From the NCBI RefSeq assembly GCF_000001735.4, contig NC_003070.9:23235971-23299970 (forward strand): 64,000 bases of DNA, read 5' to 3'. Origin of the DNA: Arabidopsis thaliana. Its lineage: Eukaryota; Streptophyta; Magnoliopsida; Brassicales; Brassicaceae. Position numbers and translations under genes: made by a program. Below, in pieces: positions 25,803 through 36,637 of this stretch (position 1 is its first letter; every line of letters begins with the position of its first letter). The notes beneath the pieces were generated by a model, which saw only the letters and a list, made by a program, of their open reading frames with translations, did no database searches and had not been told where the DNA came from.

Positions 25803-27851
25803 CGATTGAGTGAGAGTTTTTGACTATCTTTTGGAAAGTTACTTATAAAAGCTGAGATAAATAATTACTTAGTCCAGTTAAACAACATGTTAAATAAGAA
25901 ATAAACAATAATTAACGCTTTTCAAAGTCCTGTACGCTTGATCGCATCTATGAGATATTTTACTAATTTATTCTAACCATGCAATTGGTTTAGGTTATTT
26001 GTTTTATAACATGTTCATGTCATTACAAACGCAATAAACTAATGTAGGTTATTTAAAAGAAAAAAAAGTTTAAATTTGGCTCGACTATATAAGATCCCTT
26101 TAGCTTTTTGTTGGGATCAGAACTTCACAACGAAACTACCCTAAGCTAGTTTGTCAACGTAATTAAATATTGGCCAAGGTTATTCATGATGTCTAGAGTT
26201 TAGTCAAGTTACGATCGCATCTAGAGTTTACCAAATTTTTTTTTTTTTTTTTAATTAGAGTGTGTTTGATCGCATCTCTAAATATATTTCTGATTGGTTT
26301 TTGATTTTTTGATGGAGTGACAACTTAGATGGTCATAGAGGTTATCCATTCAATTAAAACAGTATTTAAAGACTAATTAGCTACTATAGTATTTATAAGT
26401 TTAATGTAGTTCTTACTTGAAAGTTGAAACTTAAACGTGGAGATTTATGATGCTAAAAGATTTCTTCCTCCTAAATTCCTAAACGATACAATATTTGGTT
26501 CTCGCCTCCAATTTAGTGATGCACACTATCTAAACTCAAACTTGTATTATCATCATCAAAGAAAGAAAAAGAAGTGGCTGTTAGATGCTACACCTAGAAA
26601 GCTCAGCTAAAGTAGACTACCCAGAAGCCACCGCACTATGCTACTCATGGCGTGATTGACTCTATCAACCAAAGTGAAAATTTGACCCTCTTGTCTTTTT
26701 ATAATCTCTCAGCCACTTGGTCTTATCTTCTCTTAATACGACACTACGTGTCCATGTCCTCTCTCTCGCTCACTAATAAGTTCCATTATTGCTTTTGTCT
26801 TTTCGTACGATAGACCTCGAGATCCTACTTTCCTTACACGATCTTAATTTAATAAGATTCTCTCCCTCAGTGGTTTCACTATAGCGGATTCAGACAGGTT
26901 TTCCAAAAGGAGCCTTAATTAGAAAACAAGCAAAAGCATAACATTGGCATGTGCGATAAAACAGGTTTTCCGAGGCATGTCCGAATTTGATTTATTTTTA
27001 TAGTTCATTAATAAAATGCAGGGAGACATTCTTCTCCCTGTGGCCTACCAAAAAAAAAAGTATGATATTTGCAATTTCAAAATAACCAGTTGTACTGAAT
27101 CGCGCAAATAAACCCTTACGCTATTAAGTGATCAACACAGTTGATAAAACGCATCATTTAATTTAAACTTGTTAGACGACAGTACACATGAAAAAGAAAC
27201 CCCCTCCTTATTCCTATCGGAAGTTCACCTTCTAAACAAACCCAAGCGAGCTAGACACGAACCACAAAACAACCACAACAAGAACTCTAACCAAAAGTCA
27301 TTGCAACATAATGTCCAGAGAATCAAGACACTTGTTCCTTAGCAGTGCCAATAAGAAGAACAACACAGAAGAAAAAGAAATAAACACTTACTGTGTTTCA
27401 TTGATCTGCACATCAGAATAAATAATCTTTTCCCGAACACCCAACACACATAACTAGACCATTCATTCCAAAGATATTTGAACAAACAAAGCTCACGATC
27501 AAACACAAGATCACTTATACCATTCCAAAGATTCCAAGTTCCTAACCAACAAAACTATCATACTAAGTTCCACCAAACTAAGAAACCAACAAAACGCTAA
27601 TATCGTGAACGAAAACTCGAAACCAACCTCAAAGGAGCAACGATTTGATGCAGAACATAAAGAACCAAGTTCAAGCACCAAACGAACATATACAACATTT
27701 GCAGAATTCAATATCATAAAGGAACCATCTTTTCAAATAACACAGCTTAATTATGACCAAATTCCCAATTACATTAACAATTAAACACTTTCTGAACAAA
27801 TCCTAAGATTTGTTCTAATCTAAAGAATTCAAATTTTCACAGATTTAGATC
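25803..27851. other. CuAO1 promoter, spacer and CML14 3' flank
   Basis: About 2 kb. The CuAO1 promoter lies at the left, with a weak TATAAG on the minus strand at 25841-25852. A pyrimidine-rich stretch is near 26690-26780. The right end is probably the CML14 3' UTR. The 68-codon minus-strand frame at 27511-27717 has no family character. Confidence 0.5.
27019..27040. repeat. Perfect 8-bp hairpin
   Basis: CAGGGAGA and TCTCCCTG pair around a six-base loop (CATTCT). Isolated in the spacer, followed by an A tract. Possibly RNA 3'-end structure; function unknown. Confidence 0.7.
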
Positions 27852-28298
27852 TTACTTAGCAACCATTCTAGCAATAAAATCCTCATACCGGATCTTACCA
27901 TCAGATCCAACATCAACCTCTTTGATCCACTCATCAAACTCACTCGGCTGCAATTTCTCACCGATACTCGTAAGTATATGTCTCAGATCTGCCACAGCAA
28001 CGAATCCAGTACCTTCCTTGTCAAGCACTTTGAACGCATCACGAAGCTGGCGATCGAACGGCTCTGTTTTCAGATGTTTCGCCATTAGATCTAGGAATCG
28101 ATTGAAATCGAACGGAGACGAGAGATTCTCCGTCGTTATGATTGATTTGAGTTGTGATTCTGTTGGATTGCCGCCGAGTGACCGCATTAAGATTCCGAGC
28201 TCCGACGGTGCGATTTTGCCGTCGCCGTCTGTGTCGAATAGCATGAATGCTTCCTTCATTGATGAGACTTGGTCGTTGCTCAAACCATCCTTGCTCAT
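27852..28298 (-). CDS. CML14: Calmodulin-like EF-hand protein
   Basis: Single-exon gene of 148 residues starting MSKDGLSND at 28298. The open frame extends upstream to 28511, but family members begin at this ATG. It has the calmodulin layout of four EF-hand positions. EF1 ([12 protein letters not shown]) has a full set of Ca2+ ligands. EF2 is degenerate, and EF3 ([12 protein letters not shown]) and EF4 ([12 protein letters not shown]) lack one or more acidic ligands. It should therefore bind one Ca2+ tightly and act more as a constitutive light chain. CML13/CML14 are reported to bind IQ domains of myosins, CAMTAs and IQD proteins. Recognised as AT1G62820. It is divergent from neither neighbour: LDL1 lies upstream in the same orientation. 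Confidence 0.93.
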   Translation of the reverse strand: MSKDGLSNDQVSSMKEAFMLFDTDGDGKIAPSELGILMRSLGGNPTESQLKSIITTENLSSPFDFNRFLDLMAKHLKTEPFDRQLRDAFKVLDKEGTGFVAVADLRHILTSIGEKLQPSEFDEWIKEVDVGSDGKIRYEDFIARMVAK

Positions 28299-28477
28299 CT
28301 TCGATTCGGTTCTTACGGGTTTTCGAATTCGGGTCGGACCTCTTATGGAGAATTCAATCGAATCGTCTTTGTTCTTGACGACGACTGTGTAGCGTTTTTT
28401 TGATAATTTAGAGAAAGAGAGAATCAGAGAAACAATAATACGTCGTCGTTTTTGCTTAAGATCAATGGTCCAATTAT

Positions 28478-28496
28478 ATGGGCTTCCTAAGCCCAT
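28478..28496 (-). promoter_or_regulatory. Palindromic pair of site II boxes upstream of CML14
   Basis: ATGGGCTT and AAGCCCAT face each other across three bases, about 180 bases upstream of the CML14 ATG: a symmetrical TGGGCT pair, a likely TCP-factor target. Confidence 0.5.
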
Positions 28497-28667
28497 GTGA
28501 AGATTAATCATTCAATTTTAATAAGAAAAGTAAACTTCACTTCACGTCAAATAAGTAACAAAGCTTTGTTTTCCAAAATGTTTTGCGTTAAGTACAAAAA
28601 AGATTAGAACAACAATTTACAACGTAGACGCAGCTGAATACAATTTTAATCTAAATCTATTTTACTA

Positions 28668-31202
28668 CTAATCAAAGATCTGTCGATTCAGTCTTGCAGC
28701 TTTGAGTGAAGAGATCATCGATTCCCCTTCTTGAGAAAGACTCTTCCTTTCGACAGGAACAAGTCCTAACTTCTCACGCAAGTATTCATTTCTCAACTCA
28801 TCTCCATCCATTTCACCAAGCTCAATAGCTTGCTTCCTTGTCACTAAACCGTAAAGCCAAAGACCTGATTCGGGTTTCTCCATTTGGATCCTAACCCTCA
28901 ACAATGACATGGATTCAGGTTCATCCGAATTTGGAGTAAACAATACTGAGAAATTCCCGAATGTTAAATCGGGTGTCTCGAATAACTGATCCAAACAGCG
29001 GTCTTCTTCTTCGTCTACCTCTTCTTCTTTGTCGATGCAGATCTGGTTAGGATTTAAAGCCGATGATGACGCTCTTCTTCTAGCAACTCTAAGTATGTTT
29101 GCTGCTTCTCTCATTCCACTTAAGAAGGCTCCGTGCATTGTAGCTGGATATTGTCTGTTAGTAGCTTCACCTGCAAAGAACACTCTTCCATCACCAACAC
29201 TCTCGGCTAAAATATCGTAATCATCTCCTGATGATCCGACCGCAACATATGAGTAAGAACCGTATGAAAACTTGTCTTGTCCCCATCTGGAACAGAGGGC
29301 TTGAACCGGATCAGGAACAACAATTCCTTTTGGGTGATATATTCCGCGTAGTATCTGCAAGACCCGTTTAACGGAATCAGTAGGCGACAATGTCTCGAAT
29401 CTTTCCGCAGCGTCTCCAGCTACAAGTGCTACAAGTAATGGACCACCGGAAACAGAAGAATAGCTGTAGAACAAGAAGAATTCTCCTCTGGTGGACGGAT
29501 CTTCGGTTAATCGCCCAAAAGTATCAATCTCTTCGCCCCAGAAGTTACACGGAAACAACATCGCCACTTTGTTCAACAATCCGAATCCAAGTCTCTGAAT
29601 CGCTTCTTTCTTCTTATGAGGAAGTTCGGGATAAAACTCAATCGAACCTTTCTTCAGAACACCTAATGGAACCGTGCAAAGAGCCATATCGCAGTGGAAC
29701 TCTTTGTTACCTGTGTAAACCAGAACCCCGTTGCTTCCATATCTGATGCTCTCAACTGTACTCCCGTAAAAAATTGGAAGATTTTCCGCTAAAGCATGTA
29801 CAAATATTTCGTTCCCACCTGGGATAAAACAATGATCACCACCCATCTCATACGGATCATCTTGATCCCAATACGCCATTGACAGATTCCCCAACAATGT
29901 AGCATTTGCATATTCCAAGTTTGCTAAATGCCAATCTAAGAGCATTCTCTCTTGCTGATCCTCAGCAACCCCATAAACCAATCGAAATGTTTCAAGCGCT
30001 TCTCCCAAAGGCACATCAACTGATTTATTCTCCTCTATCATCGACTGTCTAAGCTTACAAACTCTATCCAACAACTTATTAAACGATGCCTCAATCTTAG
30101 AATCAACACTAGCATCAGCAAGCTCTCCATTGGGAAGATACAAAGGACAAATATCTCTAACCTTATGAAGAGGCAAACCAAGTTGCCTCGCCAAAACCCC
30201 AAGCGGATTCCCATTAATTCCGGTGAGAACGCTTCCACCAACATCAGCCATTGCCTCAACACCATCACCACCTTTCATCTTCCGTGTCTTAACCCGCCCA
30301 CCCGGTCTATCTCTACCTTCAAGAACCAAAACCCTAAACCCCATTGACAACAACTGTCTAGCAGCAACCAAACCAGCTAAACCCGCCCCTACAACAACAA
30401 CATTTGGCGGCTCTACGCCATCAAACGACCTCAATTTCGCCTCTTTAATAACCGGAGCAAGCCCGAAGTTAATATAACCATGCTCAAGAAGGAAATTGTA
30501 AGCAGTATCAACTAAGGTTTTGTGTTCAGCACGTATAGACTCAAGCGCATGATCTCGCGTTAACCAATTCGATACATTAGATCGCCACAGAGCAATAATG
30601 TGATTCCTTACAACAATGTAATTAGCTTGATCTTTACCTCCGATGATCGAAACCACATTAGCTTCAATTTCTTCCTCCGTGAGCGAATAAACCGGAAACC
30701 CTACCGACATTGCGATTAGCGCTTCTGAATCCACCTCTTTGCCGACGCTAGTGCGGCGGTTTCTTGAGAAAGCTGGGTTTGCGTTAATCTCAGTGAAGAA
30801 ACGTTTCCTACGGCGTCTTTTTCTTGCTCTAGGACCAGGCTCCGCCGCATTAGGGTTTTGTGATTGTTGCTCCGTTACCAGATCGGAAGATTCTTCTTCA
30901 CCGAGCGATTCTGAGATTCGTGCTTCGACTGGAAGAGGAGGAGGAAGAGGAAGAGGCTGAAGCTCCGTTAATGGCGATTGGTCATCGAGTGAGTTTTGGC
31001 CGTCTTCTTCAATATTTTGCTCCGATTGGCTCGGTGAGAGTGAGAAGTCTGTCTCCGTCGCCGACGCATCAGAAACGACTTCGTTCACGTCGTCGGCGAT
31101 AAGCTCTCCGAGAGGTTCTTCACCGGGTACATCCACAGTAGTATGAGTTCCCAGGTCTTCGGGTTTAGTTTCGGGTCGGGTTTCTTTAGTCTCTGTTGAC
31201 AT
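28668..31202 (-). CDS. LDL1: LSD1-like histone H3K4 demethylase
   Basis: Intronless gene of 844 residues starting MSTETKETRP at 31202. The open frame runs 87 codons further up, but those lack the family start. In order: an acidic, Ser/Pro-rich N-terminus with a basic patch (RARKRRRRKRFF, residues 126-136, a nuclear signal); a SWIRM domain at about 160-250; and a flavin amine oxidase domain from about 267 (VVVVGAGLAGL, GRDRPGGRV). It ends with GRVFFAGEATNRQYPATMHG and a C-terminal tail. The LLNKVAMLF segment carries the conserved active-site Lys. The enzyme removes methyl groups from H3K4me1/2 using FAD and O2, and represses FLC and other loci. There is no tower insert as in animal LSD1. Recognised as AT1G62830 (LDL1/SWP1). 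Confidence 0.95.
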   Translation of the reverse strand: MSTETKETRPETKPEDLGTHTTVDVPGEEPLGELIADDVNEVVSDASATETDFSLSPSQSEQNIEEDGQNSLDDQSPLTELQPLPLPPPLPVEARISESLGEEESSDLVTEQQSQNPNAAEPGPRARKRRRRKRFFTEINANPAFSRNRRTSVGKEVDSEALIAMSVGFPVYSLTEEEIEANVVSIIGGKDQANYIVVRNHIIALWRSNVSNWLTRDHALESIRAEHKTLVDTAYNFLLEHGYINFGLAPVIKEAKLRSFDGVEPPNVVVVGAGLAGLVAARQLLSMGFRVLVLEGRDRPGGRVKTRKMKGGDGVEAMADVGGSVLTGINGNPLGVLARQLGLPLHKVRDICPLYLPNGELADASVDSKIEASFNKLLDRVCKLRQSMIEENKSVDVPLGEALETFRLVYGVAEDQQERMLLDWHLANLEYANATLLGNLSMAYWDQDDPYEMGGDHCFIPGGNEIFVHALAENLPIFYGSTVESIRYGSNGVLVYTGNKEFHCDMALCTVPLGVLKKGSIEFYPELPHKKKEAIQRLGFGLLNKVAMLFPCNFWGEEIDTFGRLTEDPSTRGEFFLFYSYSSVSGGPLLVALVAGDAAERFETLSPTDSVKRVLQILRGIYHPKGIVVPDPVQALCSRWGQDKFSYGSYSYVAVGSSGDDYDILAESVGDGRVFFAGEATNRQYPATMHGAFLSGMREAANILRVARRRASSSALNPNQICIDKEEEVDEEEDRCLDQLFETPDLTFGNFSVLFTPNSDEPESMSLLRVRIQMEKPESGLWLYGLVTRKQAIELGEMDGDELRNEYLREKLGLVPVERKSLSQEGESMISSLKAARLNRQIFD

Positions 31203-31317
31203 AGCTCTAGCTCTGTGTGTGATGATGTGAGTGACGAGTCTACCAAAGTGTAGCCTTCTTTTCTTAGCTAAAAAAGGAAGGTATACGGCAACGTTTGATC
31301 TCTGCACCCGAAATGTA

Positions 31318-31331
31318 TGGGCCTTGGCCCA
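31318..31331 (-). promoter_or_regulatory. Palindromic GGGCC-type boxes upstream of LDL1
   Basis: TGGGCC TT GGCCCA, an exact inverted pair of TGGGCC boxes, about 120 bases upstream of the LDL1 ATG. The layout resembles the pair in front of CML14. Confidence 0.5.
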
Positions 31332-31538
31332 GACCCATCTAGAAAAGTACCCCTTCGGTTTGTTATTTGTTAGGACTATTGCATTGAAAGATTGCACAAT
31401 ATCAGTTTTGATCCTTTGTTTTCGCTTAAACAATACAAGTGAAATTTCATAATCATTATACAAATAAGTGATTATATCTTTATGTCATGAAAACTTATTA
31501 TACAAAAAATCTATTTATCATCTAACCAAAAGAGTAAA

Positions 31539-32912
31539 TGGGGGAACATGACCTAAGATTCTTTTAAACCTCTAGTGTCGTTTTCGAAAGGGAAAGAACA
31601 AGACAATTCTTCTTTGTGCCATAACTCCGTCATTAGGAATTAAGATTGAATTATGGGGAACAAATACATTAGGTACTACTAGATAAAGCATAATGTAGGT
31701 TTTTGTTTGTTTTTTGTTTGTGTGCAACGGCATATATAATGTAGTATTTAACATTCTTTTCTGAATCTTGTGTATTGACATTGTAGCCTTTTTTATATAT
31801 AGTTTTAATGACATGTTAGAAGAAAAAAACTCTAAATACAAAAATTATCTTTTTGCACTCATATGTTTTTTTTTGCTAAACTTGTAAATATCATTAAAAT
31901 GAAAGCTAGGTGTTACAAGAGTAAGTCCTAATAAATAGTTATGCTTTGCCAAAAAAAGAAAGGAAAAAACAGAGCACAATAAAAAGATCTCAGAAGAAGG
32001 AAAAGCAACGAATCCCTTAGTGAAGCCATAACGCCATTAAATGTCTGAAGTTTTTCAGATGTCTCCTGGCAGTGATAGTGTTGATGATGAGACGATCTAA
32101 CTCTTTGAAAACAGCTGTCGGAGAGAGATCGATCTGATTATGAATGAAATTGTTCCTTTGCCTCCAAACCAAGTAAACCAAAGAGTGGATAATTAGAAGC
32201 CTCAGAGTCTTAGGAGAGGCAATACTCTGAACCTGGGCCCAATGAAGAATGGAATTCCAGTCGCTAAAAGAGTGAGCAGGATGCCCAATCCTAATCATAA
32301 TTTTATCCCAAATGATGCTAGTGAAAGCACAATGGAGAAACAAATGATCCCTGGTCTCGAAAGATCCGGAACACAAACTGCAGGTAGTGGAGACATCAAG
32401 ACCCCAAGAAGCTAGACGGGACTTTGTTGGCAGCCTATCCAGATTTGTGACCCATAAGTTGAAAGCAAGCTTAGGTGTGCAGCCTTTGAACCAAATTAAA
32501 GGAGCCCAAACTTTTTCTGAAACTCTTGGCCGTAATTTCTCTCAAGTTTTGGAGGAAGAAAAACCATTACAATGTTTTAAAGATATATATCAGCATATAG
32601 AAATATATTTATACAAAAAGATAGTAGATTAATCTATTTCATTTGGGGCAATAGTAACACTAGCAGTAGTAGTGTGGAATGTGAATTTAATCAAAAAACC
32701 CTTCATTATCCAACAGAAGAGCAAATTTGAGAAAGTGGGAAAGAAAATGGGGAACATAACCTAATATTCTTTTGATCAAAACCTCTAGGGTCGTTATCGA
32801 AATGGAAAGAACAAAAGAATTCTTCTGTGTGCCCCAATCCCATTATTAAGATTGATTTGTGGGCAAAAAATACATTTGGTATTACTAGAAATGGCACAAT
32901 CAATGTATATAT
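31539..32912. repeat. Diverged direct repeats flanking a LINE fragment
   Basis: About 165 bp at 31539-31703 recurs at 32748-32912, in the same orientation. Shared stretches include GGGGAACAT, CTCTAG, GTCGTT, GGAAAGAACAA, ATTCTTCT, TAAGATTGA and ACATT then GGTA. Divergence looks like 20-25% with small indels. On the minus strand both copies encode a similar PNVF..H.SILI peptide, but with no start, length or stop pattern that argues for a gene. Confidence 0.7.
31865..32560 (-). mobile_element. 5'-truncated LINE (reverse transcriptase C-terminal region)
   Basis: Minus-strand open frame from about 32545 to the stop at 32017. It encodes the end of a plant L1-type ORF2: the zinc-binding RT region (FKGCTPKLAFNLWVTN, CSLCSGSFETRDHLFLHC) and the downstream VYLVWRQRNNFIHN helix. 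A 3' UTR follows and ends in a poly(A) tail, seen as poly(T) at 31866-31874. All upstream domains are missing, the usual result of incomplete reverse transcription. I could not find a target-site duplication. Confidence 0.85.
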
Positions 32913-35412
32913 AGTATGTACGTATAAATTATGATCTCAATTATGCATGTGATAAAATAAAAGCATAGCCGAAAACAGCCAAATTATCATTTGCTTCTTT
33001 CTTTTTTTGGGTTAAAATGTAGCTGATATTTTGAACTAAGTATTCCATAAAACAGTAGCTATTTTCGCAACGTACCATATAACCATATGCTTTGTCTACC
33101 ATATGCATATCATATTCGCATACGACCAACTTATGAAAAATTAGATTTGCAAAATATTAAGATGTCGAAATTGTTTAAAAGATAAGTGTTAGATAATCTA
33201 GGTGATTTTGTATAAGTAGAAAAGGAAAAAAACACATCAGCAATTTATCGGAAAAGAATATGATCGATAAGAAATCTGAAGAAACTATCAAAAGGATCGT
33301 GTATGACCGTGTATCGACATCAGAAAATATCAAAATGAAAACATCCACCTAACAAAAAACATTAATATCTCAAAATGCATCTAATGGGAAAGCAATATAT
33401 TGTACATTAACAATGTACGACCAAGTATAACAGCTGTTTTTAAAGTTCATATTTGTGTCTTTGTAATATATGTGCACGTATATACCTACATACGATTTGT
33501 ACACGTATAATAGATATATGTCTCTCATATTTCTTTTTGTAAGATGTCTTCTATACGTGTTATCAGATTTTCAAATTCCTAGTTTTGTAAGATCTTGAAC
33601 CGAAAATTTTGTTAAAATATTCAACTGACATATTACTGAAAACATATGTGAGTTTTTTTAGTTAAAATATGAAACCGACCAATTGTAAAAAAAATATATG
33701 TGACGTTTTAGTAATTTAGTATGATGTTATATTCGAAATTGAGTATTACTTGACCATTTGTTTTCATAATCAAACGTAAATGCATATACATGTTTTATAC
33801 GTTGAGTATGAATACGATCAACGTTATTGATTCTTTAGCGAATAAATGTCCAAAACTAGTTGCCGACCAAATCCAAAAATATGTCCAAAAGACCAAAACC
33901 ATCAACGGAAGAATCGTTCTAATTTTGGTTTAACAAAGGACGTGGGTGGTGGAAATATCATTAACTTAATTAAACTAACTAACATCTAATCATATAAGAA
34001 AAGCTTTTTAAGAAAACAAAATATAAAATATGAAGAATAATCACCAACAACCTACTTAGTACGTGGAATATATTCCATAAATACTAATATACATAGTACC
34101 AAGTCAATTCAATTAGGGAGAGTTAGTGATCTATTGTACCAAAGCAATGGACAATTCAAGAGTTTGTTAGTTAAATATAATACTTTTAAGCCGGTTCCGG
34201 CTACTAATCAAAGATTAAGTAGTTTAATCTCGTTATAATCCAAATCCAAAACTCTAACACGTCGGATTCTCCTGGACAAAATGTTTAATGTCAACGATCT
34301 AACAACGCAACCTATCTTTCAAGAAAAGAAACAGAGAATAAATCATCTTTTGGATAAATTAGTAATGCACCCCCTTAGTTTATGATGTTTTACAGATTTA
34401 ATCCCATTATATTATCTTCTACTATATGTCAAAATTTTGGGGGTTACTTAATACTTACTACAAGTCATAAATACAAGATCTATTTTGCTTCAAGAGTTTT
34501 AGTTATTATTTTCCATGATAAATAAATTGAAAATTTCAAGTATTAGTTTAGATTGAATCATGGATTGTTAGTTAAAACCTAAAAGAAGAAACACAAGTTT
34601 GTCTAGGATGTTAAATGATTTGTGAAATAAACGGAACAAATCAAATAATGGAATACCGGAAAGACTTTAGCTGAACATATAGAGTTTTCGAAAAGAACAA
34701 CATGAAATGTTAAATAGTATTAGTAGATTAATGATGTTTTAGGTATTCTATTTATATTTTTTGACATTTTTATAATATATAGCAAAATTATTTTTCAAAT
34801 ATACAGAAATGCAAAATTTTGACGGATATTCTAACTGATAAAACATAGCTGATCATATTTTCAAATGTAAAACCATGAAGCGGTATATTAATTAACTATC
34901 AACAAACAATTTCACGAATTATTGTGGAAATTAATTTAAATTTTATTATAAGATCTCCGGTTAATAAAAAATGTAAAAACACTTATGGGTTTTTATTTTG
35001 GTAACCGAAAAATTTGGACCAATCTTCGAAACATGATACAAAGTTTTTATCATTTAATGTGTTTATAGTTAACAAATTCATAGTGGTTTAGTGGTTGAAT
35101 AATTCATGAAAAAGTTAAAAGGTTTAGCATTTCATGAGTCTTCTCACTGTATTTTCAATCAAAATTAAACGGTAATGGGGTGTGTTGTAGAATAATGGCT
35201 AATCATAATTAAAATCACAATGAAATACCCATTCAGCCACTAAATCACCATGAATAAGTTTTTACTTGTGGTACTTAACTAAGTTCCATAACATTTGTGC
35301 CAAAACGAAATAAACCAAAAGTATAAGGGGCAATGTTTGACTGATACGCGCACACACTTTTTCCCAATAAAATATCAACACAAAGACTTTTCTCTCATGT
35401 TCTCATGTGTTG
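32913..35412. other. Spacer without supported genes
   Basis: About 2.5 kb of AT-rich DNA up to the DUF1442 promoter. No ORF above 65 codons, RNA gene or repeat is convincing. Confidence 0.5.
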
Positions 35413-35422
35413 TTTATAAAAG
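35413..35422 (+). promoter_or_regulatory. TATA box of the DUF1442 gene
   Basis: TTTATAAAAG about 90 bases upstream of the ATG at 35511, in the correct orientation. Confidence 0.5.
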
Positions 35423-35510
35423 CAAAAACATCGTTTGGAGGTTTTACGCTAGACTCTGTCTCTGACCCAACGAAGACGTTAATAAACAAACAAACAAACG
35501 AAGAGAGAAG

Positions 35511-36437
35511 ATGAAATTGATTTGGTCACCGGAAACTGCATCAAAGGCTTACATCGACACCGTTAAATCGGTAAGTTCATCTCCTCTGTTTTGACTTTGG
35601 TAACGTTTTTTCGAAAGAAGAAAAAAAGATTTCATACTTTCTCACGAAGTAAAGCTTCTTTCGATCCTTTTCACATTACTCGAAAACCCAATTATCTAGA
35701 TGTGATAAATTTTTCGTATGCTTTGGGATTTTGAGACATAAACCTTAGATCTTTGCACGTCTTGGCCCTTTCTTTTAACAATTTGTAACGTTTTTTTAAA
35801 AAAAATTGGGCAACTTTTGCAGTGTGAAAATCTTGGAACGCCGGGAGCGGCGGAGCTAGTGGCGGCGATGGCAGCAGGATGGAACGCCAATTTGATTGTG
35901 GAAACATGGTCAGAAGGAGAAACTATAGCCATAAGCGTTGGCTTAAACATAGCGAGTCGACACACAAACGGAAGACACATTTGTATAGTACCAAACGCAA
36001 GATCACAAACTGCTTATCTTCAAGCCATGGCAGAACAATCTTGCTCAAACTTGCCGGAGACGATTATTATGAACGAGGAAGGAGAGGAATTGGAGCACAC
36101 GATGCAGACGCTACAAGGAATCGATTTCTTGGTAGTTGACTGGGATCAGAAGGATTTCGCAGCAAACGTTTTGAGAAACGCTGTGTTTGGTAGCAGAGGA
36201 GCTGTTGTGGTCTGCAGAAGCGGTTACCGAAGAAGCACTTCGTGTTTCAGTTGGACAAAAGCATTTAGTGACCGGAATGTTGTGAGAACAGTGACTCTTC
36301 CAGTTTCTGGTGGTCTAGAAATCGCTCATGTTGCCGCAGCAAGAAGCTCTGGGAAGAGTGATAATAACAGCAACAAAAGAAAATGGATCAAGCATTTTGA
36401 TCAAAGATCAGGAGAAGAACATGTTATTCGAAAGTAA
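35511..36437 (+). CDS. DUF1442 family protein
   Basis: Two exons, 35511-35570 and 35823-36437; 224 residues starting MKLIWSPETA (AT1G62840 by recollection). Plant-only DUF1442 proteins resemble a Rossmann-type methyltransferase fold but lack a clear SAM-binding glycine motif. Visible here: the helix ASKAYIDTVKS, AAELVAAMAAGWNANLIVE, IVPNARSQTAYL, LVVDWDQKDFA and the strand GAVVVCRSGY. No signal or transit peptide is apparent. The C-terminus is basic and hydrophilic. Biochemical function is unknown for the family and I do not assign one. The gene converges with the release-factor gene, whose stop codon is about 200 bases away. Confidence 0.9.
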
Positions 36438-36637
36438 AACAAAAAGTGAGGAATGTTATGTTTGATACTTTTTTTGTTCATAATTTGTATAAGAGTGGTT
36501 TGTACATAAAATCCAATATACTGCAAATTTTTATTGGATGATTTGATTGTTGTGTTACATTAAATTCCAAGAAAATAACAATCATTTTAAGTTAAAAGCT
36601 TTAGAATCAACCTGGACTCCATTGTATGGTTTTAAGT

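Noticed and set aside
29029-31452. Several plus-strand frames of 60-118 codons across LDL1
   Set aside because: Antisense shadows of a long, GC-richer coding sequence; no family motifs or start context.
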